NCBI RefSeq assembly: GCF_042453785.1
Contig: NC_091674.1
Span: 22,832,001 to 22,896,000 of the forward strand
Origin: Malus domestica
Lineage: Eukaryota; Streptophyta; Magnoliopsida; Rosales; Rosaceae
Length of the DNA stretch: 64,000 bases
Reading direction: 5' to 3'
Shown here: positions 1 to 11,845 of the stretch, piece by piece
Layout: each line of letters opens with the position of its first letter
Position numbering within the stretch: position 1 is the stretch's first letter
Translations under genes and position numbers: made by a program
Notes under the pieces: generated by a model
What the model was told of the DNA's origin: nothing
The model's input: the letters and a program-made list of their open reading frames with translations, nothing else
The model's database searches: none

Positions 1-3
1 ATC

Positions 4-1500
4 ATGTTTGCTGAAGCTTTCAGGGCACTTAATGTGGCTGAACACTTGCTCGATCGCTCGATTTCCCCTCTGATAAGCTTCTGCGGTGATATCGTGCAAC
101 CTTTGGGGAGCATACACTTACTTTTCACCATTGGTATAGGCCCTTACACAACTACCATTACCACTAACTTCCTGGTGGTTGATTGCCCAACGGCATACAA
201 TGTCATCTTGGGACGCACAGGCATCAATGATCTCAAGGCCATGGTATCCACACATATGTTGTTGATGAAATTTCCAACCCCTTATGGCAATGGTTACATC
301 AGAGGATATCAACTTAGTGCACGATCATGTTACAACACTTCGGTCAAGCAACAGCACCTGCATGTGCCCAAGGAAACCCTTTCTATACATGACCATGTCA
401 TAAAGACCAGGCCAGACGAAGCCAACTTAGATCTTCACGATGGCAACAGTCAACCCGACAATCCTCAAGATGACTCTTTCACCCAGCAAGCACAACCCGT
501 TGAAGAGTTGGAGAAGGTCTCTATCATAAAAGATTATCCAGATCGCATGGTGAAGATTGGCACCACTTTGTCACCACCTATTCGGTTGGCATTGATCTCT
601 TTTTTGCAAGAGAACACTGAGGTCTTCGCCTGGTCATACGAGGACATGACAGGCATCTCTCCCGATATCATCTGTCATCGCTTAAGTATTGACCCTAAGA
701 CCAAGCTAGTGAGACAGAAGCGAAGATCCTATGATGCTGAACGGTACGAGGCAATGAAGGCAGAAGTTGAAAAACTCAAAGGCATAGGCTTCGTCTGCAA
801 AGTGAATTATCCAACGTGGGTAGCAAATGTTGTCCTTGTTAAGAATCCGACCAAGGAAAGTCTCTTACTCTAAAAGGTCTTGTGGAGAATGTGTGTCGAT
901 TACACCGACCTAAACAAAGGATGCCCGAAGGATAACTTTCCTCTTCCTCTCATAGACAGACTTATAGACTCTATAGCAGGGTGTGAACTCTTGAGCTTCA
1001 TGAATGCTTACTCAGGATACAACCAAATCCTCATGAACCCTCCGGACCAAGAACACACAGCCTTCACTACTTACAGGGGACTATATTGCTATAAAGTCAT
1101 GCCCTTCAGCCTAAAGAATGCAGGAGCGACTTATCAGAGATTGGTCAATTCAATGTTCACCGAACAGATTGGGAAGAGCATGGAAGTTTACGTTGATGAT
1201 ATGCTAGTCAAGTGCAAACATGTTGACCAACACATCACCAACCTATATGAAACTTTCACCATTCTGAAAAGGTATCGAATGAGGTTGAACCCCAACAAAT
1301 GTGCCTTCGGCATAGGCTCTGGTAAATTCTTAGGCTTCATGATAAGCTGACGAGGCATTGAGGCTAATCCCAAGAAGATCAAAGCAATCCTCGATATGAA
1401 GGAACCGGTAACTTCAAAAGACATTCAAAGCCTTACTGGCAAAGTGGCAGCCTTAACTAGGTTCATCTCTAAGGCCACAGACAGATGTGCTCTTTTCTTC
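4..1500 (+). pseudogene. Ty3 pol remnant: protease end and reverse transcriptase
   Basis: The first ~110 codons resemble the C-terminal part of a retroviral-type aspartic protease (VVDCPTAYNVILGR motif). The D-S/T-G active site would be upstream of the window. The RT follows, with a fingers/palm region (PKDNFPLP around 912-940) and the catalytic YVDD box at 1189-1200. In-frame stops lie at 871-873 and 1348-1350, and the frame is lost near 1500, where the next segment continues in another frame. RT would copy element RNA in virus-like particles, but this copy cannot encode it. Confidence 0.85.
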
Positions 1501-2433
1501 AAAGCACTTAAGGGGAAGTAAGAAGTACATTACATGGACCGATAAATGTGCTGAAGCATTCAAGAACCTCAAATACTACATGAGTAAAGCCCCTCTGCTC
1601 TCCAAACTTGAGGTTGGTGACATTCTCATTATCTATCTGTCTGTATCGACTTCAGCATTAAGTTCCGTTCTCATTCGAAATGATGGTAATGTCGAACGGC
1701 CTGTGTACTACGCTAGCAAGGCCTTACAAGATGCAGAGACACGATACTCCAACATTGAGAAATTGGCTCTAGCATTGGTCATGTCTGCTCGAAAACTTCG
1801 CCTTTACTTCTAAGCACACTCCATCATCGTGCTTACCAATCATCATCTTCGATAGATACTCCAAAGTCCTGACACTTCCGGGCGAATGATCAAATAGGCG
1901 ATAGCATTGGGTGAGTTTGACATCTCCTACCAACCAAAGCCAGCTGAGAAGGGCCAAGCAGTGGCAAACTTCATTGCCAACTTCACATATCCTGTTGACA
2001 TTGTTTCTACACCTAAATAAATGGTTTTATTACCCTCGGAAGCTCAGAAAACAGAACCAACAGCCCCAGCATGGAGCCTATATGTTGATGGCTCGTCCAA
2101 CCAACAGGGTTGTGGAGCAAGAGTAGTCCTTACGACCCTTAACAAAGTGGCAATGGAATATGCTATTCGTTTCAAATTCAAGCGTCGAACAATGAAGCCG
2201 AATATGAAGCCCTTCTAGTAGGCTTACGTTTGGTCAAACACCTTGGGGTTAAACGAATGGATATCTTCAATGACTCCCAATTGGTGGTTAACCAGGTCAC
2301 CAACAACTTTGACGATAAGGATAGCTCCATGGCAACATATCTGGCACAAACACAATTGTTGCTCAAACACTTCCACTACCAGATCACCCAAATTCCTCGA
2401 GCGGCAAATAGTCATGCAGACACCTCGCCTTAA
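1487..2433 (+). pseudogene. Ty3 pol remnant: RNase H plus second (archaeal-type) RNase H
   Basis: The segment at 1487-1813 has the gypsy RNase H core (PVYYASKALQDAETRYSNIE) and ends at a TAA where the family continues. After a degenerate stretch, a second RNase H-like domain appears at about 2070-2433: YVDGSSNQQGCGA, then DSQLVVNQV, then a final histidine/aspartate segment. It is split between two frames near 2215-2230. The tandem RNase H arrangement is the main reason for placing the element in the Tat lineage. Confidence 0.75.
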
Positions 2434-2624
2434 CAGTGGAAGACAAGATTGCGAGAAAAATTCAGGTCGAATTATTGGCAGCACCAAGCACCATGGCTGT
2501 GGAAGTGTGCAACTTACAACAGGGGGATCGTTGGATTACCCCGATTTATAGATTCCTTGCTCATGGCACCCTTCCAAATGACAGAGTCCAAGCTAAGAAA
2601 ATTCGATACAAGGCTACCCGTTAA

Positions 2625-3748
2625 TTGATCATTAATGACCAACTCTACAAGCAAGGTTTTAACCTACCATACCTAAGATGCCTTACGCCCGTAGAGGCAG
2701 AAACTGTCTTTCAGGAAATACATCAAGGAGTCTACGGAGATCATGCTGGATCTCTATCCCTAGCACACAAGGCTTTTCGCCAAGGATATTACTGGCCAAC
2801 ACTCCACCAAGATGCCATTAGAATATCCAGCTCATGTGATAAGTATCAACGCTACGCAACTATTCCTCACTTCCTTCCCGAGCCACTCACTCCTATGATC
2901 AGCCCTTGGCCTCTCGCCCAATGGGGACTTGATTTGATAGGCCCAATGTCTGCAGGGAAGAGCAAGGTTCGATATGCAATTGTTGCAGTTGACTACTTCA
3001 CAAAGTGGGCTGAAGTAGAAACCTTGGCAACCATTATTGAGGCAAAAATAGAAGACTGCGTATGGAAGAACATCTTTTGCAGATTCGGCATTTCCAATGT
3101 GATAGTCACTGACAACAATAAGTTCAGGATATTCTGCTCTAAGTTCAGGATCAACTTATGTTTTGCCTCCCCAGCTCATCCCCAGTCTAATGGACAAGTT
3201 AAAGCCATCATCAAAATAATCAAGCGAACTTTGAAAACCAGCATGGACAAGGCTAAAGGTTGTTAGCCAAAATTTTTACCCCAAGTTCTTTGGTCATACC
3301 GCACTTCGTATCAGACATCAACAGGAGATACCCCATTCTCACTTGCCTTTGGTACAGAGGCAGTAGTCCCAGTTAAGCTTGAGCAAGCAACGTTCCGAGT
3401 CCAAAACTACGTGCAAAGCGAAAATAACAAATAACTTACCCTCAACTTAGATCTAGTCAAGAAACACAGAAACCAGGCTCACTTGAGGAATGTCGCCTAC
3501 AAATAGTACATCTCCAAGTACTATGACTCAAGGGTCAAACCCCGTTCTTTCAAAGTGGGGACTGGGTATTGAAGAAAAGATTACTCTGCGACAGAGTCCT
3601 GAGTGAAGGAACACTTAGTCCAAACTGGAATGGACCATTTGAAGTTGTTAGCATTAGTCGCTTTGGCTCCTACAAGCTTAGAAGCTCCGATGGCAAGACC
3701 CTTGGCCATCCATAGAACGCTGATCACTTGAAGTACTATTACAAATAA
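2625..3748 (+). pseudogene. Ty3 pol remnant: integrase
   Basis: An H2C2-type zinc-binding region (about 2700-2860) is followed by the integrase core (WGLDLIGP at about 2922; VTDNN at about 3106; NGQVKA at about 3190). The expected third catalytic acid in the last motif (NGQVEA in relatives) is lysine here, so the DDE triad is broken. Stops at 3264-3266 (TAG), near 3432 and near 3505 interrupt the C-terminal part. That part still shows the GDWVLKK-like and NWNGPFEV-like segments typical of a Ty3 integrase C-terminus. It ends at a TAA at 3746-3748. Confidence 0.85.
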
Positions 3749-4094
3749 ACTCACATTGTACAAGTGTTAAGCTTCAGCCGTTCGGCATCCTATGTCACGA
3801 AGACTATTTGGCATGAATTCAATAAAGAGGTGATTTAGACAACTCGGTCTTAATCCCCTTACATTCCTGGCAATGAAACACTCGGGTTCAAAGCTTCAAC
3901 ATGAATACTTCCAACATGAAACAAAGTCTAAGTATATGTCAACAAGACTATACAAATAAACGAACAGCTTCACAGTATATTCGTTCAATCATACATTCCA
4001 ACACATTTATACATAAGCCAACTGTGTTTTGAAAGGGTTCAACATACTTTGTGTCATTCGACACTTGCTACAATGTGCCTAGACACCTTGCCCT
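3749..4094 (+). other. Retroelement 3' region, non-coding
   Basis: AT-rich sequence between the pol end and the first tandem array. No coding potential or obvious structure is visible. Confidence 0.5.
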
Positions 4095-4580
4095 TATTCT
4101 CATCAACCAGGTGATGAAATGTGAAGAAGGAACTCATCTTCATCCCACCAACCAGGTGATGAAATCTATAACCTGTACTCTCCTTCATGCCACCAACCAG
4201 GTGATGAAATGTACAACCCATACTCTAATATCATTTGGCAACTTTCCACTCATGCCACCAACCAGGTGATGAAATATATAACCCGTACTCTCTTTCATGC
4301 CACCAACCAGGTGATGAAATGTACAACCCGTACTCTAATATCATTTGGCAACTTGCCACTCATGCCACCAACCAGGTGAAGAATGAACTCATCTTCATAC
4401 CACCAACCAGGTGATGAAATGTACAACTCGTACTCTAATATCATTTGGCAACTTGCCATTGATGCCACCAACCAGGTGAAAAAGGAACTCATCATTGTGC
4501 CACCAACCATGTGATGAAACGTGATGAAAGGTAATGAAGAAACTCACATTCGTACCACCAACCAAGTGATGAAAGCAACT
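4095..4580. repeat. Irregular tandem repeat around an ACCAACCAGGTGATGAAA core
   Basis: About ten copies of the core ACCAACCAGGTGATGAAA (some with AAGTGATG or GTGAAG changes) recur at about 34-68 bp spacing. Several are joined by a longer segment containing CTCTAATATCATTTGGCAAC. Open frames over this stretch are by-products of the repeat. The array lies within the retroelement's 3' region. Confidence 0.85.
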
Positions 4581-4845
4581 CACCATTCATTTCACATACC
4601 AGAAGACAAGTGGAACAACTTGTACATGTGAACTCCTAGCATTCACAAATAATCAAAAACCCTCAAGCTTGACAACTCAACTAGGGGAGCACTTATGCCC
4701 AACAAGAGTTATAGTCACCAACAAAGTTTTATTGCAAGCCAATAACAACTTCAGTGCATGGCATACGAAGATCGAGCTATTCAACCCTCTTACATCTACT
4801 TCAGACATTTCTCCTCTGTAACAATGCAAACACTACAACTCATAG

Positions 4846-5605
4846 AAAGCTTCACACACTCTTGATCAAGACAGTGTGAAGCAAAACCAATTTATGGTGC
4901 CAACAAAAGCTTCATCAATGGAGGGTAACCACAATTCTCAAAAGCTTCAAACACTCTTGATCAAGACAGTGTGAAGCAAAACCAATTCATGGTGCCAACA
5001 AGAGTTTCATCAATGGAGGGCAACCACAATTCTCAAAAGCTTCACACACTCTTGATCAAGACAGTGTGAAGCAAAACCAATTCATGGTGCCAACAAAAGC
5101 TTCATCAATGGAGGGCAACCATAATTCTCAAAAGCTTCACACATTCTTGATCAAGACAGTGTGAAGCAAAACCAATTTATGGTGCCAACAAGAGCTTCAT
5201 CAAAGGAGTTCAACCACAATTCTTAAAAGCTTTACACACTCTTGATCAAGACTATGTGAAGCAAAACCAATTTATGGTGCCAACAAGAACTTGATCAATG
5301 GAGGGCAACCACAATTCTCAAAAGCTTCACACACTCTTAATCAAGACAGTGTGAAGCAAAACCAATTTATGGTGCCAACAAAAACTTCATCAAAGAAGTT
5401 CAACCACAATTCTCAAAAGTTTCACACACTCTTGACTAAGACAATGTGAAGCAAAACCAATTTATCGTGCCAACAAGAGCTTCATCAATGAAGGGCAACC
5501 ACAATTCTCAAAAGCTTCACACACTCTTGATCAAGACAATGTGAAGCAAAACCAATTTATGGTACCAAAAAAAGCTTCATCAATGAAGGGCAACTACAAT
5601 TCTTA
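4846..5605. repeat. 95-bp tandem array, 8 units, each with a palindrome
   Basis: The unit start AAAGCTTCA(C/A)ACACT recurs at 4846, 4941, 5036, 5131, 5226, 5321, 5416 and 5511, so the period is exactly 95 bp eight times. Each unit opens with a 34-nt inverted repeat (arms GCTTCACAC / GTGTGAAGC around a TCTTGATCAAGA centre) that has only two mismatched pairs in the consensus. The strict period with scattered point changes suggests unequal exchange or replication slippage, followed by drift. Confidence 0.95.
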
Positions 5606-5840
5606 AACCTTCGAAGCAAATTCAAGACTGTTCGAAGCAAATTGAATTTATATGGTTCATCCAAACCTTCGGCTACTACAAGGTGTGGCTTGCATCACAA
5701 TCTCTTGCTCAACAGTGTGGAACCAAAATTTGTATATGTTGTCTCTCCCAAAAAAAAAAAAAAATCACCCATAAAAGGTTCACCAACAAAAGCTTCATCA
5801 ACGGAGGACAACTACAAATTCTCAAAAGCTTCACACTAAA

Positions 5841-5874
5841 GCTTCACACTATCTTGATCAAGATAGTGTGAAGC
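5841..5874. repeat. 34-bp perfect palindrome
   Basis: This is the same inverted repeat as in the 95-bp array, but the two mismatched pairs are restored (CACACTAT / ATAGTGTG), giving a perfect 34-bp palindrome centred on TTGATCAA. Another perfect copy is at 6010-6043. A copy with one mismatch is at 6379-6412, and a perfect copy is in the inverted element at 42288-42321. Confidence 0.95.
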
Positions 5875-5889
5875 AAAATCAATTCATGG

Positions 5890-6500
5890 TACCCAACAAA
5901 CGCTTCACCTACAAAGCTTCACCTACAAAAGCTTCAACACAAAAGCTTCACCCACAAAAGCTTCAACACAAAAGCTTCATCAATGGAGGACAACTACAAA
6001 TTCTCAAAAGCTTCACACTATCTTGATCAAGATAGTGTGAAGCAAAATCAATTCATGGTACCCAACAAAAGCTTCAACTCCAAAGCTTCACCTACAAAGC
6101 TTCAACTCCAAAGCTTCACTTAAAGAAGCTTCAACTCCAAAGCTTCACTTAAAGAAGCTTCAACTCCAAAGCTTCACCCACAAAAACTTTACCTACAAGA
6201 GCTTGACCCACAAAAGCTTCACCCACAAAAGCTTCACCCACAAAAACTTCACTTACAAAAACTTCACCTACAAAAGCTTCACCCACAAAAGTTTGACTCA
6301 CAAAAGCTTCACCCACAAAAGCTTGACCCATAAAAGCTTCACCCACAAAAGCTTCACCTACTAAGCTTCAACACAAAAGCTTCATACTATCTTGATCAAG
6401 ATAGTGTGAAGCAAAATCAATTAATGGTGCCCAACAACGCTTCAACCTGAAAGCTTCACCTACAAAGCTTCAACACCAAAACTTCACTTACAAAGCTTTA
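5890..6500. repeat. Short (about 16-bp) HindIII-type tandem repeats
   Basis: Dozens of copies of AAGCTTCACC(C/T)ACAAA and variants (AAGCTTCAACTCC, AAGCTTGACCCACAAA) follow one another, with palindrome copies embedded at 6010-6043 and 6379-6412. The repeat word overlaps the start of the 95-bp unit, so both arrays probably grew from the same AAGCTTCAC seed. Traces of the same repeat are at 42200-42365 in the inverted element. Confidence 0.9.
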
Positions 6501-6944
6501 AAATATATATATTTTCGGAAATTCAAAAATTCAAAAATTCAAAAATTTGAAAAAATAAATCAAAAAAAAATTGCCTAGGCCTCCTCTTCTTTTGGCCTAA
6601 CAACTTTCATAACAAATATATATGAAGAAGGAGTTTTGGGCTACCACTTAGAAAGGAAATGCCTCATTCGTCAGCTCCCTCGACCGGAGACTTGGGGGAC
6701 TCCTACCATATGCTACTGCACCTTGATACTCGGAAGTCTCACGACCACTCAGTGACTTGGATTTTTCAAGTCTCCAAACAAGAAGTTTTCCTCACTTGGG
6801 AAATTAAGGGAGCATTACCTCAACCTACATGTTTCACACACAAAGCTTCAACATACAAGTTTCAACAAAAGGAAAAATTCAAAGAACTTAGTGAAGAAGG
6901 CCTTGATGTATTTAACACAATACATTGAAATGAAGCAAAGCTTG

Positions 6945-6950
6945 TTTATT
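6945..6950 (-). terminator. AATAAA polyadenylation signal of the antisense ORF
   Basis: AATAAA on the minus strand lies about 70 bp beyond the antisense ORF's stop codon. It is conserved at 41737-41742 in the inverted element. Confidence 0.45.
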
Positions 6951-7017
6951 GATATCTCTGATAAGTCACAAATATGTACATATACATGAATCAAAATAAA
7001 CAAACAAGAGGGAGCCT

Positions 7018-7691
7018 TCACAAAGGTTGCTCAGGAGAAATCTCAGCAGTTGGCAGAGCCCCAGAAGATGAAGCACCAGAGGGTGATTATTTGGAGCCTC
7101 AGTACTAGGCAGAACCCCAGAAGAAGGAGGCACTGAAGGTTGATCATTTGGAGCTTCATTACGCGGTTCAGCCCCAGAAGACGAAGGTAATAAATGCCTT
7201 TGGAACAAACCCACAAACCTTTGATGATCAAGTAAAATCTGACCATCAGATTCCTGCAGCTGGTCGAGCTTCCTCTTCATGTTTGTATCATAGTCATGTG
7301 CGAGCCTGTGCAACTGTTTATTCTCATGCTTGAGCCCTCTAATCTCCTGTTTGAGACTTATCACTTCAACCGCCAATTATTCAACTTGGCGAGTTCGAGC
7401 AAATAGGCGTTAAGCCATATTATACACAGAACCTGCACACTGAACACTGAGAGCCAGAGAATCCTTAACAGCCAACTCATCAAACCGTTTGGAAAGTAGT
7501 CTGTTATCTTTGGGAGTGAGAAGGTTCCTAGCCACCACCGCAGCGGTCATATCATTCTTCATCACAAAGTCCCCAACGGTAAGAGGACCAGTATGGGATA
7601 AGAATGATGGGTGTCATATGTTGTCTTGAGAAGGCATGGATGCCTCTTCACCAAAGTTCAAGTCAAAACGACGGTCGGATGGGCCAGACAT
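7018..7691 (-). pseudogene. Antisense coiled-coil ORF of the Tat element (broken copy)
   Basis: Read on the minus strand, from the ATG at 7691, this matches the intact ORF at 40995-41669 along its length: a MSGPSDRRFDLNFG start, a Leu/Lys/Glu-rich coiled-coil segment, and proline-rich repeats at the end. It has three in-frame stops (the codon for W26 is TGA, then TAA in place of a Gln codon and TAA in place of a Ser codon just before the coiled coil) and a frameshift in the proline-rich tail. It lies antisense to pol. The function is unknown. An additional ORF in this position is known in Tat-type elements. Confidence 0.8.
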
Positions 7692-7799
7692 TCTCATAAA
7701 TGATGAAGAAGAAATGAGGTGCAATAAATCTCTGAAGTAAGGGGAAAATTCCTACAAGCAATAATTCTCTGAATGTACTTCTTGCACACAATTGGTGCC

Positions 7800-7809
7800 C
7801 TTATAAAAG
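7800..7809 (-). promoter_or_regulatory. TATA box for the antisense ORF
   Basis: On the minus strand the sequence reads TCTTTTATAAG, about 110 bp upstream of the antisense ORF start. The same motif at the same distance lies in the inverted relative at 40878-40887. Conservation in both copies supports a real promoter, but transcription itself is inferred. Confidence 0.5.
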
Positions 7810-8089
7810 AAAGGGCAACAGGGTCGTTGGTTCAAAAATCGAAAAGGCACGACTCTCCGGATTCCGAAGAGGCACCACTCTCCGGATTCTGAAGATACAC
7901 CACTTTCCACACACAACATTAGCTCATCGGGTACCACAGATAACTTTGCCAAAGATCTCTGACAAAGTTTAGACACATAAATTTTGAAGGTCCAACTACA
8001 CTACTATTACCCATAAAGGCAAAGGAACAACACCACTGCTTGATAACTAGAAAGTCCCAATGTGTGTCAACCTCCATGCTCCATGGCAA

Positions 8090-8790
8090 GACAGACTGGC
8101 AAAAATGCCCAACCTTTACTCACATTCGAGAAAACACTCCCAACAAGATTGCTTGCTCAAAAATGGAAGAGGCACCGCCCTCTGAATCTCAAGAGCCAGA
8201 CTCCTAACATGATTACTTTCTCAAAAATCAAAGAGACACTGCTCGAGTCAGACTCCCAACAGGATTGCTTTCTCAAAAATCAAAGAGGCGCCGCCCTCTG
8301 AATCTCAAGAACCAGACTCCCAATAGGATTACTTTCTCAAAAAACGAAAAGACACTGCTCGAGTCAGACTTCCAACAGGATTGTTTTCTCAAAAATCGAA
8401 GAGGCACCGCCCTCTGAATCTCAAGAGCCAGACTCCCAACAGGATTACTTTCTCAAAAATCGAAGAGACACTGCTCGAGTCAGACTCCCAACAGGATTGC
8501 TTTCTCAAAAATCGAAGAGGCATCCCTCTCTGAATCTCAAGAGCCAGACTCCTAACAGGATTACGTGCTCAAAAGTCGAAGAGGCACCGCCCTTCAAATC
8601 TCGAAAGCTAGACTCCCAATAGGATTACTTTTCTAAAAAATCGAAGAGACACTGCTTTACGAATCTCAAGAGTCAGACTCCCAACAGGATTACTTTCTCA
8701 AAAATCGAAGAGACACCGTTCTCTGAATCTCAAGAGCCAGATCCCCGACAAGATTGCTTGTTCGAAAACCGAAGAGGCATCACTCTCCGA
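8090..8790. repeat. Tandem repeats upstream of the antisense promoter
   Basis: A degenerate unit of about 50-65 bp recurs. It combines GACTCCCAACAGGATT, CTTTCTCAAAAATCGAAGAG, and either GCACCGCCCTCTGAATCTC or ACACTGCTCGAGTCA. Two unit types partly alternate. The related array in the inverted element lies at about 39540-40560, on the same (upstream) side of the antisense ORF. Confidence 0.85.
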
Positions 8791-10128
8791 ACTTCGAGAG
8801 CCAGATTTCCTTGGATAAAGCTTGTCTGCAATCTTCACATGCAACATTAGCTTTCCAGATACCACATACCACTTTTTCAAAGTACTCTGACAAAGTTAAA
8901 ACACGTGAAGCTTGCAGATCCCACTACATTGTTATGACCAAGAAGGGTAAAGGAATAGCACTACTACTTGTTGTTAGGGAAACTCCTATATATGTCGACC
9001 TCCATCCTCCACAGCCAGGTAGACCTACAAATTAAAAAAATGCTCAACTTTTCTTCACATCCAAGAGGGCACTCTCAGCAGAGTCTCTCGAAACACTCAA
9101 CTTCTTTTCCTCCCGATAATGCCTCTGCAAAACAGCCACACCAGAGCAAGAGTATCTCATATCATCATGGTTAAAAGCAAAAATATCTTATATCATGCTT
9201 TTTCCCTGTCCTTTCCTTTGGCCTTATTCTTACCTGCAAGACAATGAGAAAAAGAGCAATCAATCAGCACTTGGAATCAAGCTTCTAGTCAAGAACTGAC
9301 TGCCTGGAACCCCTTGCCTGATTACTTACCTAGCATTGCTCTCGAGTACTCATCTTCAACATCTTATGCTTTCAGAGAAGATACCACATCTGCCTGAGGA
9401 ACAGATAGGGCAAGTGAGAAGGATACAAGGAAGCATATGGGGACAAGCGTAATAGAACACGTGTCGATACATCCACTACTTTATCAACTGCAAAAGCATC
9501 CCATATCATCAGGGTCGAACGTACTCTAGATTTGATGGACTTGTTTTAACCCTCAAATTCTTGAGTCGGCCTTATACTCCGGAGGAAACCAGAAAACCCT
9601 CCAGTCCAGTTCAAGAATAAGCCTGTGGAAAGTTACTTCTTCAAAAGCAAAAGTATCTCATATCATCTCTTCTCCATTTGCTTCTCCTTATCCTTGTTGT
9701 TGTTTACGACACAATGAGAAAGAGAACAATCAACCGGAAGCCAAAGTCGAACCTTTAATCCAGGTTGCTTGCTTGGAAGTCTGATTGCTTACCTTGTCTG
9801 CTACCTCCTTCGGCAAATCTTCTAGCTCGGCGACTTAGGGGACTCCTACTATAGGGTTTGTATCGCACTTGACCAAGCTCGAAACTACAAGTAAAGCTTC
9901 AAGTGAAATTGATACATTACCTTGTGCATCTTCATCGGTTAAAGATACCACCCCTGGATGAAGGAAAAGTACTTCCAGAAAAGATGCTAAATCTACATAT
10001 GAGACAGATAAGGCAAGTGAAAATGATACCACACTTCGGTACTTAGAAGTTTCATGATTACTCAATGGCTTGGATCTTGAAAGTCCTCAACCGAGGAGCT
10101 TCCCTCACTCGGAAACTTAGGGGAGCAC
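8791..10128 (+). other. Retroelement 3' untranslated region before the LTR
   Basis: Non-coding sequence that matches, in inverted orientation, 38175-39540. It contains CTTTTCC/TCATATCATC-type short repeats. It ends with the purine-rich tract just before the LTR. No protein is recognised. Confidence 0.6.
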
Positions 10129-10640
10129 TGTTTGTACCATACTTGACCAATCCCGAAACTACTGAGCACCGATCAACGTTATACCGTCAAGGACCCAGAA
10201 GAGTTTCCCTCCAACCAGGAGGCTAATCACAGCGCGACATATGTTGACATCAGAAGCCAATCATAACGCGACACGTGTCAACATCAAAAGCTAATCACAA
10301 CACAACACGTGTAAATGTCATAATGAAACTAGAAACTCTCTTCTATAAATAGAGATCATTCTCTCACAATATTTCCTAATGTCATATGTACTAAATCATT
10401 CACTAGTACTCACTAAAGGAGAGCTTGAACCTATGTACTTGTGTAAACCCTTCACAATTAATGAGAACTCCTCTATTCCGTGGACTTAGCCAATCTGGGT
10501 GAACCACATATATCTTGTGTTTGCCTTCCTATCTCTATCCATTTACATACTTATCCACACTAGTGACCGGAGTAATTTAGCGAAGGTCATAAACTTGACA
10601 CTTTCTGTTGTACCAAAGTCCTCACTGATTTTGTGCATCA
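10129..10640 (+). repeat. 3' LTR of the Tat-type element
   Basis: It starts TGTTTGTACC and ends TTTTGTGCATCA. Relatives end CATCAACA, so the last bases here have probably changed. It contains three degenerate repeats of about 36-37 bp, two of them carrying ACACGTGT-type G-box cores (about 10200-10320), and a TATA box (CTATAAATAG, about 10343-10352) before AATGAGAACTC. About 90% alike by eye to the LTR at 37660-38174, and more distant from the solo LTR at 14529-15055. Confidence 0.9.
10343..10352 (+). promoter_or_regulatory. LTR TATA box
   Basis: CTATAAATAG lies downstream of the G-box repeats, the expected U3 promoter position. The equivalent in the inverted LTR is near 37950-37960, and the solo LTR has a weaker TATAAAAG at about 14750. 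Confidence 0.6.
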
Positions 10641-10813
10641 ATGGATGGACTTCGACTTTTCCACGCTCCGTTTCCCGACTTTTCTTTTCTCACCAAACAC
10701 ATGGTTAGTGTAAGTAGCCCTTTATCGGTGAAAATGAGTTGAGATTTTGCATAACGGTGTAAATTCGAACCCCATAAGTAACTAATCTAATAAAAATTGA
10801 CAAACAAAATAAG

Positions 10814-11711
10814 CTTATTCTATCAACACCCCACGTATCGTTGATTAAACCTCACATACTTAATACACCCCAGATTTGCTTTTTTAATTAAAAATTATCT
10901 TAATATACCCCACATATGCTTTTTTAATTAAAAATTATCTTAATACACCTCACATACTTTCTCATAATACCCTTACACCCCCACATTCTCATACACCTAA
11001 TATTTTCCACATACATCCCACATTTTCTATACATCCCATATTCTTCAAATCTAATAATACTCATTTTCAATTTTATAAATTAAAGTGACTTAGGATTAAA
11101 ACCCTAACATTCTCTAAAAAGAGAAGTCTATAATCCGGTCTGTTGAGCTTGAATTTCATTGGGTCATCATAGCCAATCTCCTTTTCTCTGTCTGTTTAAG
11201 CCTTTTGCTAACAAAAAAAGATTTATGCTAAAAATGGCAACTAGGAGGAACCTAACAGATCAAAAGTAAACCCCAAAAGATGAATAAGAATGGAAAAGGC
11301 GTTGCTAGGTTGGCCTCCTATGAAATTGGGTAGTATGGAAAACAAAAGCAGGCTTAAATAATTACCGATGTCATTGAATAATTAAAACAATGACAAATAT
11401 GAAACTTTACCTCATGTGAAAATTTTGAAATATTGATATCGTGTTCCATTCGTTAAATTTTTTCTTAATCAATGCGTTTATAGTTTCAATAGTTAGAATT
11501 TTATTCAATAATGGAGTGGAGGGTGAGAGGAGTTTTGATAGTTGAAGAAGATAAATAATACGTTAAAAGTAATTTGAGGTGTATTTAGAAATTTCTTATT
11601 TTCTTTAAACCTCATAAGGTCAAAATTGTCATTCCATAGTAGGTCACATAAGCCACTTAATATTAAATTTTAATGTGGGATGCATTCAACATTATGTGGG
11701 GTGCTAATAAA
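10814..11711. mobile_element. MULE/MITE-like element with long degenerate inverted repeats
   Basis: The left side (TCAACACCCCACGTATCGTTG) and the reverse complement of the right side (TTAGCACCCCACATAATGTTG) match over about 45 bp with drift. The body is AT-rich, with a repeated TTTTTTAATTAAAAATTATCTTAATA segment near 10880-10950. No target duplication is clear, so the boundaries are approximate. Confidence 0.45.
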
Positions 11712-11845
11712 AAAAAGTAAAAAAAAAACATAAATAAGGGAGCTTTCACGAGAAGGGCTTAGACTAAATTTATTTTAACAAAAAACCATGTTATAACTTT
11801 ATTTAATGAAAAATCCTTAAATTTTAATAAAAATGACAAAAGAAC

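Larger units (their letters stand above)
1..10640 (+). mobile_element. Ty3/gypsy (Tat-type) LTR retrotransposon, 5' part outside window
   Basis: Seen: decayed protease, RT, RNase H, a second RNase H and integrase reading rightward (1-3748), then about 6.4 kb without pol, then an LTR at 10129-10640. A purine-rich stretch (AGGGGAGC, about 10119-10126) lies directly before the LTR and fits a polypurine tract. Family knowledge: Tat-lineage Ty3 elements carry a second (archaeal-type) RNase H and often a long 3' region with extra ORFs, frequently antisense. Both hold here. The 5' LTR, primer-binding site and gag lie outside the window, so no target duplication can be checked. Many stops and frameshifts make this a dead copy. 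The inverted relative at 37660-42493 confirms the 3' architecture. Confidence 0.85.

Noticed and set aside
4095-4586. Overlapping frames on both strands through the ACCAACCAGGTGATG repeat
   Set aside because: They exist only because the repeat lacks stops. No start context, domain or conservation in the other element.
4846-5605. CRISPR-like regular array
   Set aside because: The whole 95-bp unit is repeated including the would-be spacers, and the window is plant nuclear DNA with no cas genes.
6149-6346. Minus-strand frame with GEAFVGEAFVG repeats
   Set aside because: A direct translation of the 16-bp AAGCTTCACCCACAAA repeat, not a protein gene.
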